Assembly: GCF_001039355.2 (NCBI RefSeq)
Contig: NW_019775491.1
Span: forward strand, 310,001 to 374,000
Length of the DNA: 64,000 nt
Source: Lingula anatina
Lineage: Eukaryota; Brachiopoda; Lingulata; Lingulida; Lingulidae
Reading direction: 5' to 3'
In this document: positions 26,873 to 38,944 of the stretch, one piece after another
How positions within the stretch are numbered: the first letter of the stretch is position 1
Layout: each line of letters opens with the position of its first letter
Notes under the pieces: model-generated
Told to the model about the DNA's origin: nothing
Database searches by the model: none
The model's input: the letters and a program-made list of their open reading frames with translations, nothing else
Position numbers and translations under genes: made by a program

Positions 26873-27019
26873 CAGGGGCGGATCCAGAGATATTTTCTGA
26901 TATTTTTTTACCATCTTCCGACAGCAAAAGTTAGATACCCGTCTATATAAAATCTTGAAAAGACTTAAAATTCTTACCGTCTTCCAGAAGACCCAGAAAA
27001 TGGCCTAAATCCGCACCTA
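26873..27019. mobile_element. Probable degenerate hAT-type MITE
   Basis: The left end begins CAGGGGCGGATCCAG, a sequence resembling common hAT MITE termini. The right end contains TAAATCCGCACCTA, an imperfect reverse complement of it. The length of about 147 bp and lack of coding capacity fit a MITE. No clean 8-bp target duplication was found, so the right boundary is uncertain. Confidence 0.4.
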
Positions 27020-29735
27020 CACCAGTCAGACCTAATTTGGACAGAAGTTACAGAACCTGGTCTAAACTAATTCATGGATAACCCTCCTAGTCTAGTCTTA
27101 CTATTATGGATGGGAAAAGTAGCTTTATTCTGATTGAAAAGGATTTTTTTCTGTGAACAATGATAAAATCACATTCTGATCTTACTTATGAATTTTTTTT
27201 TTTCCTGATAAATAACATATAACACCTGGCGAGTACAAAGTCATTAGAAAAAAAAAATACTAAACATTTTTTTCGTTGATTTTTAAACTGAAAGGTTCAA
27301 AATTGAGAGAGGTGGCTTTCATTTACATGAAACTCAGTCTTGGAGAAAACAAGTGTTTGAAGTTAAAAATAACACCTACTGATATAATATATGACATAAT
27401 GCTCTGATAACTGACATAAAAAGTGTTTTCATATCTTTCACTCAAATATTCAACAGAGAAAAAAATAAAGTGACTTAACCCGCACTTTTTTGTAAACTAA
27501 TGGGAATGTATCCCTTTGACAAATGTTAAAATAGCATGTCACTTGAAATATATCACACAAAACTTAAATCCTTTCATGAAGTCTTTGGCACCAGGTCTAC
27601 AATGAAACTGTCATTCTGTACATAAAAAAGTACAGTTGCTTTTTTTCCCTATATATATTTATCAGTTTCCAAACACTTCAAGTATGACTAAAGATTGGCA
27701 TCAAACATTATGAAGTTGTATGCTCAATATAATAAAAAATATGTATTTGATGAATAATCAAAAACGGTTACATATACCCATACGTACTATCTATTTCAAT
27801 ATAATTTGGTCAATCTTGTGGATAAAAGCTGATTAAAATCTGGGAAGTTGTAATGTCTAAGGTAGGCCAAATAGGCTGCTAGGTAGGACCAGGTAGGAAG
27901 GCAATCTATGCAAGTAGACAAGAAAGGGGAGGAGGTGGGGTGCAAGATGAACTGGTTGGGAAAAAACAGGACGTTAACAAAGACGTTAAAAGTACAAACA
28001 GTGCGCCTGTCAAATGTCGATTCTTGAAGGCACAATCAAAAATACATTTTACAACTTCAGCCAACTTGGTTAATCCAAGTAAGTCCAAAAGGTTGAGTTG
28101 TCTAGTTATTCACACAGAAAATAAATTGCTTTAAAATGAAATACAATTTTACTGGTTAAAGACCACTCAGTATTAAATATCATATCATATACTCTACTCA
28201 CTGAGCTAAGTCACTCTGTCTCCTCTTCACCTATAAATCTACCCAACGACATATTTTTCACCTCCACATTCCATAACAACTCCATCAAAACCTCTTGAAT
28301 ATATTTGCATGACACATAATACCCATGCTACTAAATTCTGGTCAATTTGACAGCCATTTCAGGTCAGATATATATATTCTGTTTTCATGAAGATACTAAA
28401 ACTTATAAAGACAGATAAAGGCGAGGTGATTTAATCGTAATTGGAGCAGCAGGTTAAACTTTTATGTCTTTCCTTACCGCAAAATCTTTTATTTCACAAA
28501 AGATTGAATTGCCATCACTGTTGGCAGGGGAAAGTCATCGCAAGGTCAATTGTTTGGAGTTCACAGGGTCAAATGGCAAGAAGAACTGGGATGAAAAATA
28601 CCTCTGGGAGGTCAATGATAGGTCAATATAATTTTTACAAATTTACATTTAATATATTTTACAAAAAATTAATAATAAATAATAAGAAGAAGAATGAAAT
28701 TCAATTTAATTAAAAAAAAATTAGAATGAAATAAACTGTACAAATGAAGTACTACCATAACGAGAATGAAAAATTTACTAATGTACAAAAAATTAATTGT
28801 TCAAATGAGACACTATCAAAATAAAAAAGAAAGAAAATCAAACAAATGTACAGTCAATACTAGTATATATCAAAGAAAAAGATTGTCAAGAAAATATAAC
28901 TGAAGTGTTCAATTCATAAAAATTCAATGCAAGAACAAGAATCTATACAAATTTAAAGAAATGATGCACAAAAAGCTCTAGTAAAACTTTTTTATTATAA
29001 CTCTATCATTTGCTTCATGATTTTTATCAGAAAAAAGTCAGTGACAAAATATGAATGTAAAATCACATCAGTACTGTAACTAAATATATGCCCCTCCTTC
29101 ACAAACTAGGATATATTCACATCATGATATCTGTTTCAGTACTAAAACGTGACTTCTGCAACCTCGTTTTAATGGCATCTGACCTTGAAGCTGTTTTTTT
29201 TTTTTTGAAAGATAGTGATACAATTGTTTAACTTTTTAATTTATGGAGCCTATCTGAATATCATTATCATAAATACTCATATGGACTCTTTATGCACTTG
29301 CTCAATTTGAGATTTTAATTAACACTGAGATGTTTGTTGCTTCTTATTTTATCAACGCTATATTATCATCACCCTTGCTGAGATATACTGAGGAGCAAAA
29401 AATGCTTGCTACTTTGCCAGATTAAAAAAAAAAAAAAAACAAAAAAATGATACCACATCCACACATGATTTTGAGTGCAAGAAAAGGGTAAGAAAGAAAT
29501 GGCAGCTCAGCTTTGTGACCAGGGGTCTGGGGGCCACTTCAATAAAAAACTGCTGAGAAAATTGGATTTGGGATTAAGAATGGGAAAAAAATCATGTCTG
29601 CATGTCAATAATTTCCACTCTGTGTAAGATATTAAAATCATTTACACAAACTGATCACATCTGTTTCACACCTAAACATTTTAAATCTAAATCAAATCAC
29701 TTAATGGTAACATTTAAACCCATGCATGATGTTAC

Positions 29736-29750
29736 AAGAGAGAGAGAGAG
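29736..29750. repeat. Short (GA)n tract
   Basis: Fifteen bases of alternating AG. Confidence 0.85.
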
Positions 29751-31865
29751 TCCAGTAAAAAGTCGAGAATATTCAAAGAGCACAAAAATAAGCCACAATA
29801 GAAAGTTCTAGATCTAGGATAACTGCCCTACACGACACTGTATTTAGTCTTTGGAGAAACTGTTTCATGACACGCCTGTCTTCATGGCGCCTGGACAGTT
29901 GACCTCCCAAATTTAGTTAACATTGTGATTCAAACAAAAGACACAGTGCAGTCCCTCCCCTTACTGCCAATAAATGTTTGAGTGAAAATTGACAGTAGGT
30001 GCCAAGTTCTTTAAAATAAAATAACTGATCTGCCAAAAGCTATGTTTGACTTGTCAATGGGCCAGAGTAGGAGGCAGAAGAGTTTCTTTTTCAGTCAGCC
30101 AACATTTTTTTTCACTAAAAATAAACAACAATATAAAAAACATTGACCAACAATTTTACCAAACAAAGGTACCAGGAACTAACTTTAAACTTACTCCAAT
30201 AATCACTATTCTAGAGGGTTTATTTAATGATATATGTTTAGTATTAAAAAGAATGTCAGTGTAGGTTGGAGAGACGGAGACATGATAAACACATGTACTG
30301 CCTCCAGGGAGGACTGCCTTCTCCAGCCCTAACATAAGTTAGAGAATACACCATATCAGCAGACTGATTTCATAGCAGATTTACATGCTGTACAAGCGTA
30401 CTTTTTACGTACACTACACCAACCAACATCCAAGATACAAATGGATACAAACACTGTTTATCACCTCTTTTGACATAAACTACTTCAGGCATTCTTTAAT
30501 GACTTCCGTTTTTTAAAAGAGGCTTTTATGATGTAAATTGGCTTCTTTGACTCCTTAAATGATTGAATTTTTGCATTTAAATGTTCCAGATATTATTTCT
30601 GCCAATAAAGATAATACGTTCAATTACTCACATCACAACTTTGCCAGACACCTTCTATACACAAGACATTAAAACATCATGTATATCAAAAAAACATTCA
30701 TTTGTAAGTTACCTATATTTATTCATATATTTAAACATATTTACCTACATTTATCTGGACTGAGCATCTTTCAGGATGAGCCACAACTAAGAATCATAAC
30801 CAAGCACTTTTGCCTGAAATGACAATAACAGCAACTACATTAAAGTTGGAAATGATCACTATTTAGCATAACTGACAACAATAAATTCTATGAAGCAATA
30901 AAATTTAAATATTCTACATAAATAGGGCAGAAGTAAAAATAGCTTTATGCCTGAGATATTAAAGCTCTCATCTTGATGTGAATATATCACTAAAATCATT
31001 CCAAGTTAACTTCACAAATTCAAAACGATATGGCGAGAGACTAATTTTTGTCATATATACTAGAAAGTGGATAGAAAAATTAGTTTTTTTCCCCTAAGTT
31101 TCCGAAATCCTCTTAAGTTTCTTCCTTTGATGCCATTAAGACGTGTTAGGAGGAAATACATTTGCCTAATTGTATTGCACATACATATTAATTAAAAAGC
31201 AAAATCATTCAATATTTCCAAGCATAACATCACTAAAGAGGACGCTGTGCCTATGTTATCATGAATAATATTGTAAAATAAAGATTTAAATGATAGTGTT
31301 GGCTAATTATTCATTTTTTGTGGGAAAATGAAGTCTGCAAATAAAACCAAAACCATTGTGGTCTCATGATAAACCACACGGCAAGTTAAAACTACATACA
31401 TTTTTTATGAAGCTCCCTTGAATTTTACATCGACGATTCGTACAATTAAATGTCATTATCCTTGAGCCAATCAAGTTCTTGATTCATTGAGGAAAACTAT
31501 TTCAAGCAACCCATTTTATCAATAAATTTAAATTCAATCAATGGTATTTTAGCAATAATGCTAATAAAGATCCCAAATACTCCTGGTTTCATAGACAATT
31601 TTTGTACATGTATAATAACTATCACTGTATCCTAATTTGAGCTGTAAAAAACTTTTCAATTTTTTTTACAATATCAAGTTACTTTCATCTAATTTTCACA
31701 ATGCCTAAAATGCAATCATGAGCAGAGAAAATGCTTTCATTTATTCAAGATAAAAAAGAAAAAAAAAAGATTTGTAAGATTTACAAGTGTATACTGGTCA
31801 TCAAGAAGGTAAAATGATACCAGGGACAATTCATTAAAAAAAATATAATAATAATAAAAATAAAC

Positions 31866-31868
31866 AAA

Positions 31869-31931
<63 letters not shown>

Positions 31932-31933
31932 AA
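31866..31933. repeat. (AAAT)n microsatellite
   Basis: About seventeen uninterrupted tetranucleotide units, flanked on the left by irregular AATAAT units. Confidence 0.95.
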
Positions 31934-33646
31934 TAGATTATATATAAATAATAATCATCATAATAAAAAAAAATGATAAACTTCCAACACAAATCTACAA
32001 TTTGCTGATTTCCTTACCTCATGACTAACATACAATAGAAAACTGATATTAACATGAAAAAAAAATTACTACTTTAACTGCTCAACATTTAAGACTTAGA
32101 ACTTCAGTATGATAACAGTTACAAGACCATAGAATCCTAGGGGCTTGACATTCCACCTGTTATATAATTTCCCATTTCAGGTGTTTCAAGTCTAAATTTG
32201 AGTGTCACTAACATAAGAAACTTGGAAAGAAAATATTGTGATATTTGATTGTTTAGCACACATTATTTGAGAGACTTGTTAGTCTTATGAAAAATAACCA
32301 ATTTATTTTGCATAATGGATAATCATGCGGTGCTAGAATATGTGCTTAGAATGTCCCGAAGAGTGGTGATGACTTATTTTGCTGCTTAATATCCATTAAT
32401 AAAAAGCAGACATATGTTTACTATTCTAGAAGCAAATACACTTTTCATTTTGAGCATCAATTAAAGCTCATGGTATACCTGTTAAATGTCTGTAATATGT
32501 ACCACATTCTTTTCAATAATGAAATTACATTTGTTTGCAGAGGAAGTACATAAATACTTTATGTAGCTGTTCAGCATCAGCCAAGTGAAGTAAATATCAT
32601 CTTTAAGATGTGTCAAAGGTATCTTATCTACAATATTTTGTTGTGAAATCAATTTTTTCTTGAAAAAAAGAAAAGAAATAACAGGTTTTCTCCTACTTAT
32701 GCATCACAGTTTGGCCTGTCCCTGTACTTGGATTAGATGTTTTATATCATGAAGTATTTACATTCTTTCTGTACTTTTCAGAAGAACATATCAACACCAG
32801 GTGCTTATCATTTTTTTAAGTTCAGAACTGGGAAAGATAAATAACTTTGCAAGATACTTTGATATATGAGTTTGGGACATTTCTAATCAGGAATTTGTGA
32901 GCCTTCACCTCAATCTAAGTATCTAAGTGATAGAACATTGTCAAAGGTCAAAAGAAAATTAATAATTTGCTTTTGTTGTGCTGAAATCCTATGAACCACC
33001 CCTCTGCATTGCACACAAAACAGAGAGTAAATACTTCAGGGAAAAAGAAGATATAAACCAATCTAATACCAATGGGATGTTTAGCAAATCTCTCAGGCAA
33101 CAAATTTTAAAAGAAATACCTTCGCTTGAAATTTAAGTTGCTGCTTGTATTTGTATGAGGAAACATGTTTATTTCACAGAATATTTTTGATCAAGTGTTA
33201 TTATTGAGGCTGAATTGTGACAGCTGACCTTCTCCTTTGTTTTTTCATTTATAGATGATAAAGCCAGGTTTTGCACACCTTATCGAGCAGTCTGTTGAAG
33301 ACATACCGACCCAAGACATACAGTTTAACTAAAAGTATCACACTATCTGGCTGATATTTTAATCAACATAAGATATAGTAAGCAGTGAGTAAAAGGTAAT
33401 GGATAGGCAATGCCTTTTGCAGCTTACAAACTTTAAAAGTACAAGAATGAATGAGCGACCTGTTAAGAAATGTGCATCAACAGATTCAGATTGCTTTGAG
33501 TTTATTGATATTCAACATTACACAAGTGAATGCATAAACAAAGCACACAGATATAAAGATATATAAAGAAGGCTCGAACTACCGAGGTCCAATATATAAA
33601 GTTGTACATAGAAAAAAGCTAAAACAAAATGCTATGGGTAAGTTAC

Positions 33647-33900
33647 CTGCTTTGCGGCTTACTTCCGGTATTTGATAAACACTAGCTCCGCAGAAAAAGA
33701 ATACACACTATTTCAGTACTGATATTTAAGTAAATAAACAAAAATTCAAAAAGTTACGATAAGATAAATTAATTTTGATGAAGTAATTTTCGTTTGTGTT
33801 TATCATTAAAGGTAAATACCTACAAAATCCAATGAATTGTAATTGATCAAGTGCGAGAATTATCCAACATGGTTGACGTGTTCCAATACAAATTCGACAC
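33647..33900. promoter_or_regulatory. Candidate divergent promoter for SIL1 and a minus-strand transcript
   Basis: ACTTCCGG at 33661-33668 is an ETS-type element common in housekeeping promoters. On the minus strand a donor (CAG then GTAACT, exon end at 33647) follows it. On the plus strand CCAACATGG is followed at 33901 by a donor, GTGAGT, with an open frame starting at ATG 33869. These opposed donors 250 bp apart suggest first exons on both strands. The plus exon would be the 5' exon of SIL1, because the first coding exon of SIL1 starts at an internal acceptor (34645). Spliced that way, the ATG at 33869 would form an upstream open frame overlapping the SIL1 start, which makes this first exon uncertain. 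Confidence 0.35.
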
Positions 33901-34644
33901 GTGAGTTTGTTTTCACTTTTCAATGACTTTACATCATACGAATTTTTCAGAGAGAAACAGAAGAAGAAGAAAATTTATAGGTGGGTATAGCCTATGTACC
34001 ATGGGGTATTTGGAACATTATATCAATGTAGGATCTTATTTTCCCCGTAGAATTATCTTTTGTCTGTGCCAGTATAATGACGCTAAATCATTGAATGGAT
34101 TTTGATGATCTGTTAAATATCAGCTTTTTAACACGCTTGTGGAAACAGTGCAGGCAACGTGGCTTTCTACAAGTATGATATTTTCCAAAAGCAAACGGTG
34201 TCATCCTCGTGCATTTATTTATTGAAAATAGCACGACTTAATGCGGACAGCCTTTATTTTCAATGCCAAACAAATTTAGAAGTGCTTCGTGCACTGGTTA
34301 TTACATTACATCATAAAACGATATATATCATATTCTTTTTCAGAACATAGGAAATCAAAACATAAAAGTTACTGAAGATTGATATATCTTGAAATAAGAA
34401 CCATGTCTAGAGGCAGAAACACTGGTAATCATATGTAATGGCTACTGTATGTGACAAGATATCATGAAATATTTCAATGAATAAAGCATTTCTTTTCTTA
34501 AATGTTGGGTCTAATGCATGGAAGATGAATTTATAAAAAACATGAAATAGAAATTGTCAATAATAATTATGTACCTTATGTACAAAATATTTGTATTCCG
34601 TTTGCAATTTTGTCTCCTATTTTTGTTGATGATGCTTTTTTTAG
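33901..34644 (+). other. Probable first intron of SIL1
   Basis: The stretch is AT-rich and non-coding. It ends with a T-rich tract and TTTAG acceptor at 34643-34644 just before the SIL1 coding start. The donor end depends on the uncertain first exon. Confidence 0.4.
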
Positions 34645-34785
34645 GTTGCCCCAAGATGGTTGCACCTGCAGGTTTGGCCTTGTGTCTGTTAATGTTCTGC
34701 ATTTCATCTGTCAGCTTAGATGCTGTCGATCAAGACCAGAATAATGCTCTAGTGGCAGTCGAAGTGGAAGATGAGGATAATGCAG
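34645..34785 (+). CDS. SIL1: SIL1 exon with start codon and signal peptide
   Basis: The acceptor is at 34643-34644, with 11 nt of 5' UTR and ATG at 34656 (CAAGATGG context). Residues 1-43 comprise a hydrophobic leader ([11 protein letters not shown]) and then an acidic segment rich in D and E. The donor is GTAAGA at 34786; the exon ends in phase 1. This start is chosen because it alone gives a signal peptide in frame with the rest. Confidence 0.92.
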
Positions 34786-36819
34786 GTAAGATGCAGCATA
34801 ATAAATTTTGCATGTTAGACTTTATCCACAAATTATAGCTATTAACGGTAATCATCTGAGTTAGCCTAAAACAAGGCTGTACTCTGCATGACGTCATTCC
34901 AGACCAGAAAACATGTGAGAATCTGCATGCAGTAGGGTTAACTTTCAGTGATTAATAAAGGTGAAAATATATGAGCTGGGAATCTCATTTTAGAAAGCAC
35001 TGCAAAGCAAAACACAAAACCTGGAGAATTGGCGCTGTTGCGTATTAGATTCCATTCCCATTGGTCTACATAGATCAGTCCAACTCTGTGGGGACTCTCG
35101 CTGAGTGCAATCAGATTAAATGAAGGACACACCTCCTCTTGTTTCCAACATACTAAAATCACCAGCTTCACTGTATTCTACTTTACGCCAAGAGGAGACC
35201 GCAAAAAACAACCAGAAAAATATCCATAGATAGGTACTGTCAGTTTATGTCTGTTAGTCTGCCATTATTTCTGAGCCCACTCTCCACCAAATTCTTTGAA
35301 ATCTAGCATGATTTTTTAATGACAAATTGTGAGACTTTAGGCTGTCTTGAATAATTTCAATTTTGATTGAAATGAAGAGGTTTCTGGCATTGCCACTTAG
35401 GAGCACCCTTATATAAAAAAGTGACAATTGCTGGTATGTAAATATAATGAAACATGAAATCATTTCACAAACTGAAGTTTTTGTCTTATTTAATATGACT
35501 ATATTTTTTTAATGATACAGTATTCAAAGAGCAATTCTCAAGCACTATGGGTAATCAAGATATTTTAGTATAAGAGGATTTATGATTGCTCAAATTTTGT
35601 TAGATGCACAGGAATCTGTTCAGATAGGAGATGGTGAAGATGAGGTAGATGTCTTTTATCCAACAAAAGAATGGAAGACTATAGGAGATGGTATGTAATT
35701 ATAACAATTAATTCTTGAGAAAATGGAGTACTCTTACTTCTGAATTTTCCCCAGTGCATCATGAATTAAGACAAGAAAAACTTTGTATGAGTTAAAAGTT
35801 CCATTTATATATTCATAAACATGCCTGAATTATTAGAGGTAAATTGCAAACATTGAATACTGTATACTCATTGAACACGATTTGTATAATTAGATACAGT
35901 AATTAGATACAATGTATATGCTAATTAAACTTTTACCACTGCTGTAGGTCAGGCTATTCCAAAAGGGCTCCATGTCCGCATGAACCTTCAGACAGGTCAC
36001 AAAGAGGCCAAACTAATGGATGGAGATAGTGGCATCAAGTACTGGCAGCAGGGGGACAAGAGAGGTAATGAACAACATTACAATGCTTGTAACACACAGC
36101 CCTGTAGCTGACAGTTTCAAAAGGGAGTTCTTTTTCTGAAAAAGTGGTTTTTTTCCCCCTTTAGTTGCCCCCCCCCCCCCCCCGCTACATTCCTGCAGAC
36201 AATAGTCAAATTGCATGTGAAAATGGAAGCCAATCCCTTATAATGGCAGCTCCTCAAAGTCAAAAACATGAATTGAAACATAATTTCGTACACTATAAAA
36301 TGAACCAGTTGGTGTATGTGAATTATGCAGCAGAACATTTTGTCTCAAAATGTGTCAAACTCACAAATTATACTAACACCCCCTTCCGTCCTTCACTATG
36401 CCATGATACAATTTATTTAAGAATACACTTCTTACACATTGAAAGAGACAAAACTGCATCTTTTTATTTCTTGTCTAAATTTTGCAAAGAGATATGCCAG
36501 TAAAAACAATTTATGGATTTATTAACATTAGGATTTTAATCAAATATTACTGTTTGCTTAAAGAAAAAAACAATACTCCAAGTGTGATGCAATCTTTGAA
36601 AAAAAGACATGATCGATTCCTCCCTTATATAAAAAAGTAAGATGTTTTACTGTCATATCTACTACCAAGTTTCCAACTGTACATAGGTGCGTCACTCTTG
36701 TGGATGATAGGATTGGCTATACAGCCTTTTGAATTAACTTCTAATAGTATTATGGCTCTAAATCATGAATGTCAACATATTTTTCAGTGATATTTGCCTT
36801 TGTGCATCGATAGTATTAG

Positions 36820-36889
<70 letters not shown>

Positions 36890-38902
36890 CTTTTTTTCGT
36901 AGAGAGTGTCACCAGTATAATTTGACTGAAAAAATACATTCCATTTACCGTCACCAAAGTGCACCATGTTTTAGAGTTCAAGGCCAGTGCTACAACACAT
37001 ACGTTCTGGAACATTTTTTCTGTTGGAGCAGCCAACAAAACTGCTGATGGCAACCAATAAATTCTTTGTATTTACCACAAGTGTAGATCCTGGTGACAGT
37101 GGCACCGCTTAGACCACATGCAATAATACACTTCATTTTAACAAATACAAATTCTTTGCGTGGTAGTTTGGTTTGAGAACTTTGAGATTGCCAGAGGTAA
37201 TACTGGAACGTGAATTTGTCACAAGATTCTCTCATCCCTACATATTTCTTGACACTGGCTCCAAAAGGATGAGTTTCACTGTGAGAAATGTCCCACGTTG
37301 TCGCGACATTCAGAAGGAAAAGGTTTTTGTACTTGGTGCATAAAGGCGACTGTTGAAATGTCCTGCAGCTGGTATTTGGTAGGGAATGTAGCGGAAGGAA
37401 GCTGTATCCGAGGTAAAGCACCCCTAATAAAGTGTACTTTAAGTTTGTCTCAAATCCTTATAGAATATTTAGAAGAAAGGTTATGTGTAGTTGATATATT
37501 TTGTTGACTTTAAGGTATCACCCAAAAATGCTGAGCTAAATATACCATTTACACTGCAGTTCAATCATATTTTGTGCTTTTCACTCATTGTATGAAATAT
37601 TTTGGGATAGATATCACCTCTGTGATTAAAGAGAGAATATTTTACGTAATATATTCAAAAAATTCTCTTAATCATTCTTTGTATCAACAGTGTGGAGTCA
37701 GTTGTCATTCCTCTTAGAAATATTTTATATGGTCCTCCTTAACAATCTTGTCATGATGAGATGTGGTGTGCATTAAATTTCATGAGTTTAGAGCCTTTTT
37801 CATGTAAATCATATTTTCATTAAGGGAAGCTGAAAAACATCTATATAACATAAACACTTACCTTTTTTATACTATTAAAATTGGCAAAAATGCTTTCATC
37901 TCACTTCAAGAGGTTGAGGAATTTCCTTTTTTATGTTTTCATAAAGTCACACTTTGCTGAAGAAGTATACCATATAAGGGCATTGATAGAAAATGTTTTG
38001 ACATAAAAGATTTTGGTTTGTTTACTAAATCTACAGCTAATATTCCAACAAAGGATCAAGAGTATTTTTGATAAATGTATATCAGAGTTTAATAATAACA
38101 GTAATGATAAGGTTTGCCCTATTCAGTTATAACATGAGATAGAGGGGCGACTTTGAACTTTGACTTACATGGTAATAATAAAAGGAAAGATCTAAAGTGG
38201 TATTTTTCCCTGCTAATGACTTTTTTCCTGATGAACCTGATCTCCCGTTTTGAACAAACAGACATTCCAGAGGACTTGTACAGATTGCTTCAAGTCTACA
38301 ATCTGTGAGGAAGAAGTACAAAGGAATATGTCTGTAAAACTATGATTGATGAAATGCTTCACCTTCCAGACTGTGTCTCAAATTGTTGGATTCCGTTCAC
38401 TGTGGTTTGATTGATGCCCACGTGATGCCCACAGGCTGTACACAGATACCAGGTTGTGGGAAGCCTGCGTTAAAACCACTCTGGATCTAGTTCCCTCACT
38501 TTGTCTGCCTTCTTGGATTCTCTTTGTACATCATCCTGCCTGTATATACATGTATCTTTTCTGTAATGGGTGTAGATTATAGTGTCCAGAGAGTGTGATT
38601 GAACATTTCCACACTTGTCGTGCAATTGTCTTGTTTTGGGTTACATGCTTACCATGTGGGCCAGACTGTCAGATGATTGACTTACCCACGTCATTTTTCA
38701 TATTTGATTTAGTGTGTATTGTCTGTAGCTATAATTATGCTGCTTCTTCAAATTATGATTTCTACATCAATAGTTTTAGTTACATTTAAAGAACAACCAT
38801 TATGTGTTAACTGGCTGTCAATAAATTCAGAAACATGCTTAAAAATGTTATTACATAGTTTGGAATGAACCTGAAATGAATATTGATTATCTTTAAAAGA
38901 GA

Positions 38903-38944
<42 letters not shown>

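Larger units (their letters stand above)
23202..33646. other. Long non-coding stretch (intron or intergenic)
   Basis: No exon is confidently recognised. The stretch contains microsatellites, a probable hAT-type MITE at 26873, a GC-richer block at 24.1-24.7 kb that looks like conserved non-coding DNA, and very AT-rich DNA from about 28.6 to 33 kb. It may be intron of a minus-strand gene running from about 33.65 kb to 23.1 kb. Confidence 0.4.

Noticed and set aside
33255-33330. Plus-strand exon-like segment: TTTATAG acceptor then ATG and 25 codons to TAA (MIKPGFAHLIEQSVED...)
   Set aside because: The same bases can be read as a minus-strand exon with acceptor and donor (33279-33328), and neither peptide is recognisable, so strand and reality cannot be decided.
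36758-37053. Minus-strand open frames containing runs of Y and I
   Set aside because: They are translations of the (TA)n array.
36990-37421. 143-codon open frame on the minus strand in SIL1 intron 4
   Set aside because: No recognisable domain, no splice or start support, composition like the surrounding intron; most likely chance or unrecognised repeat debris.
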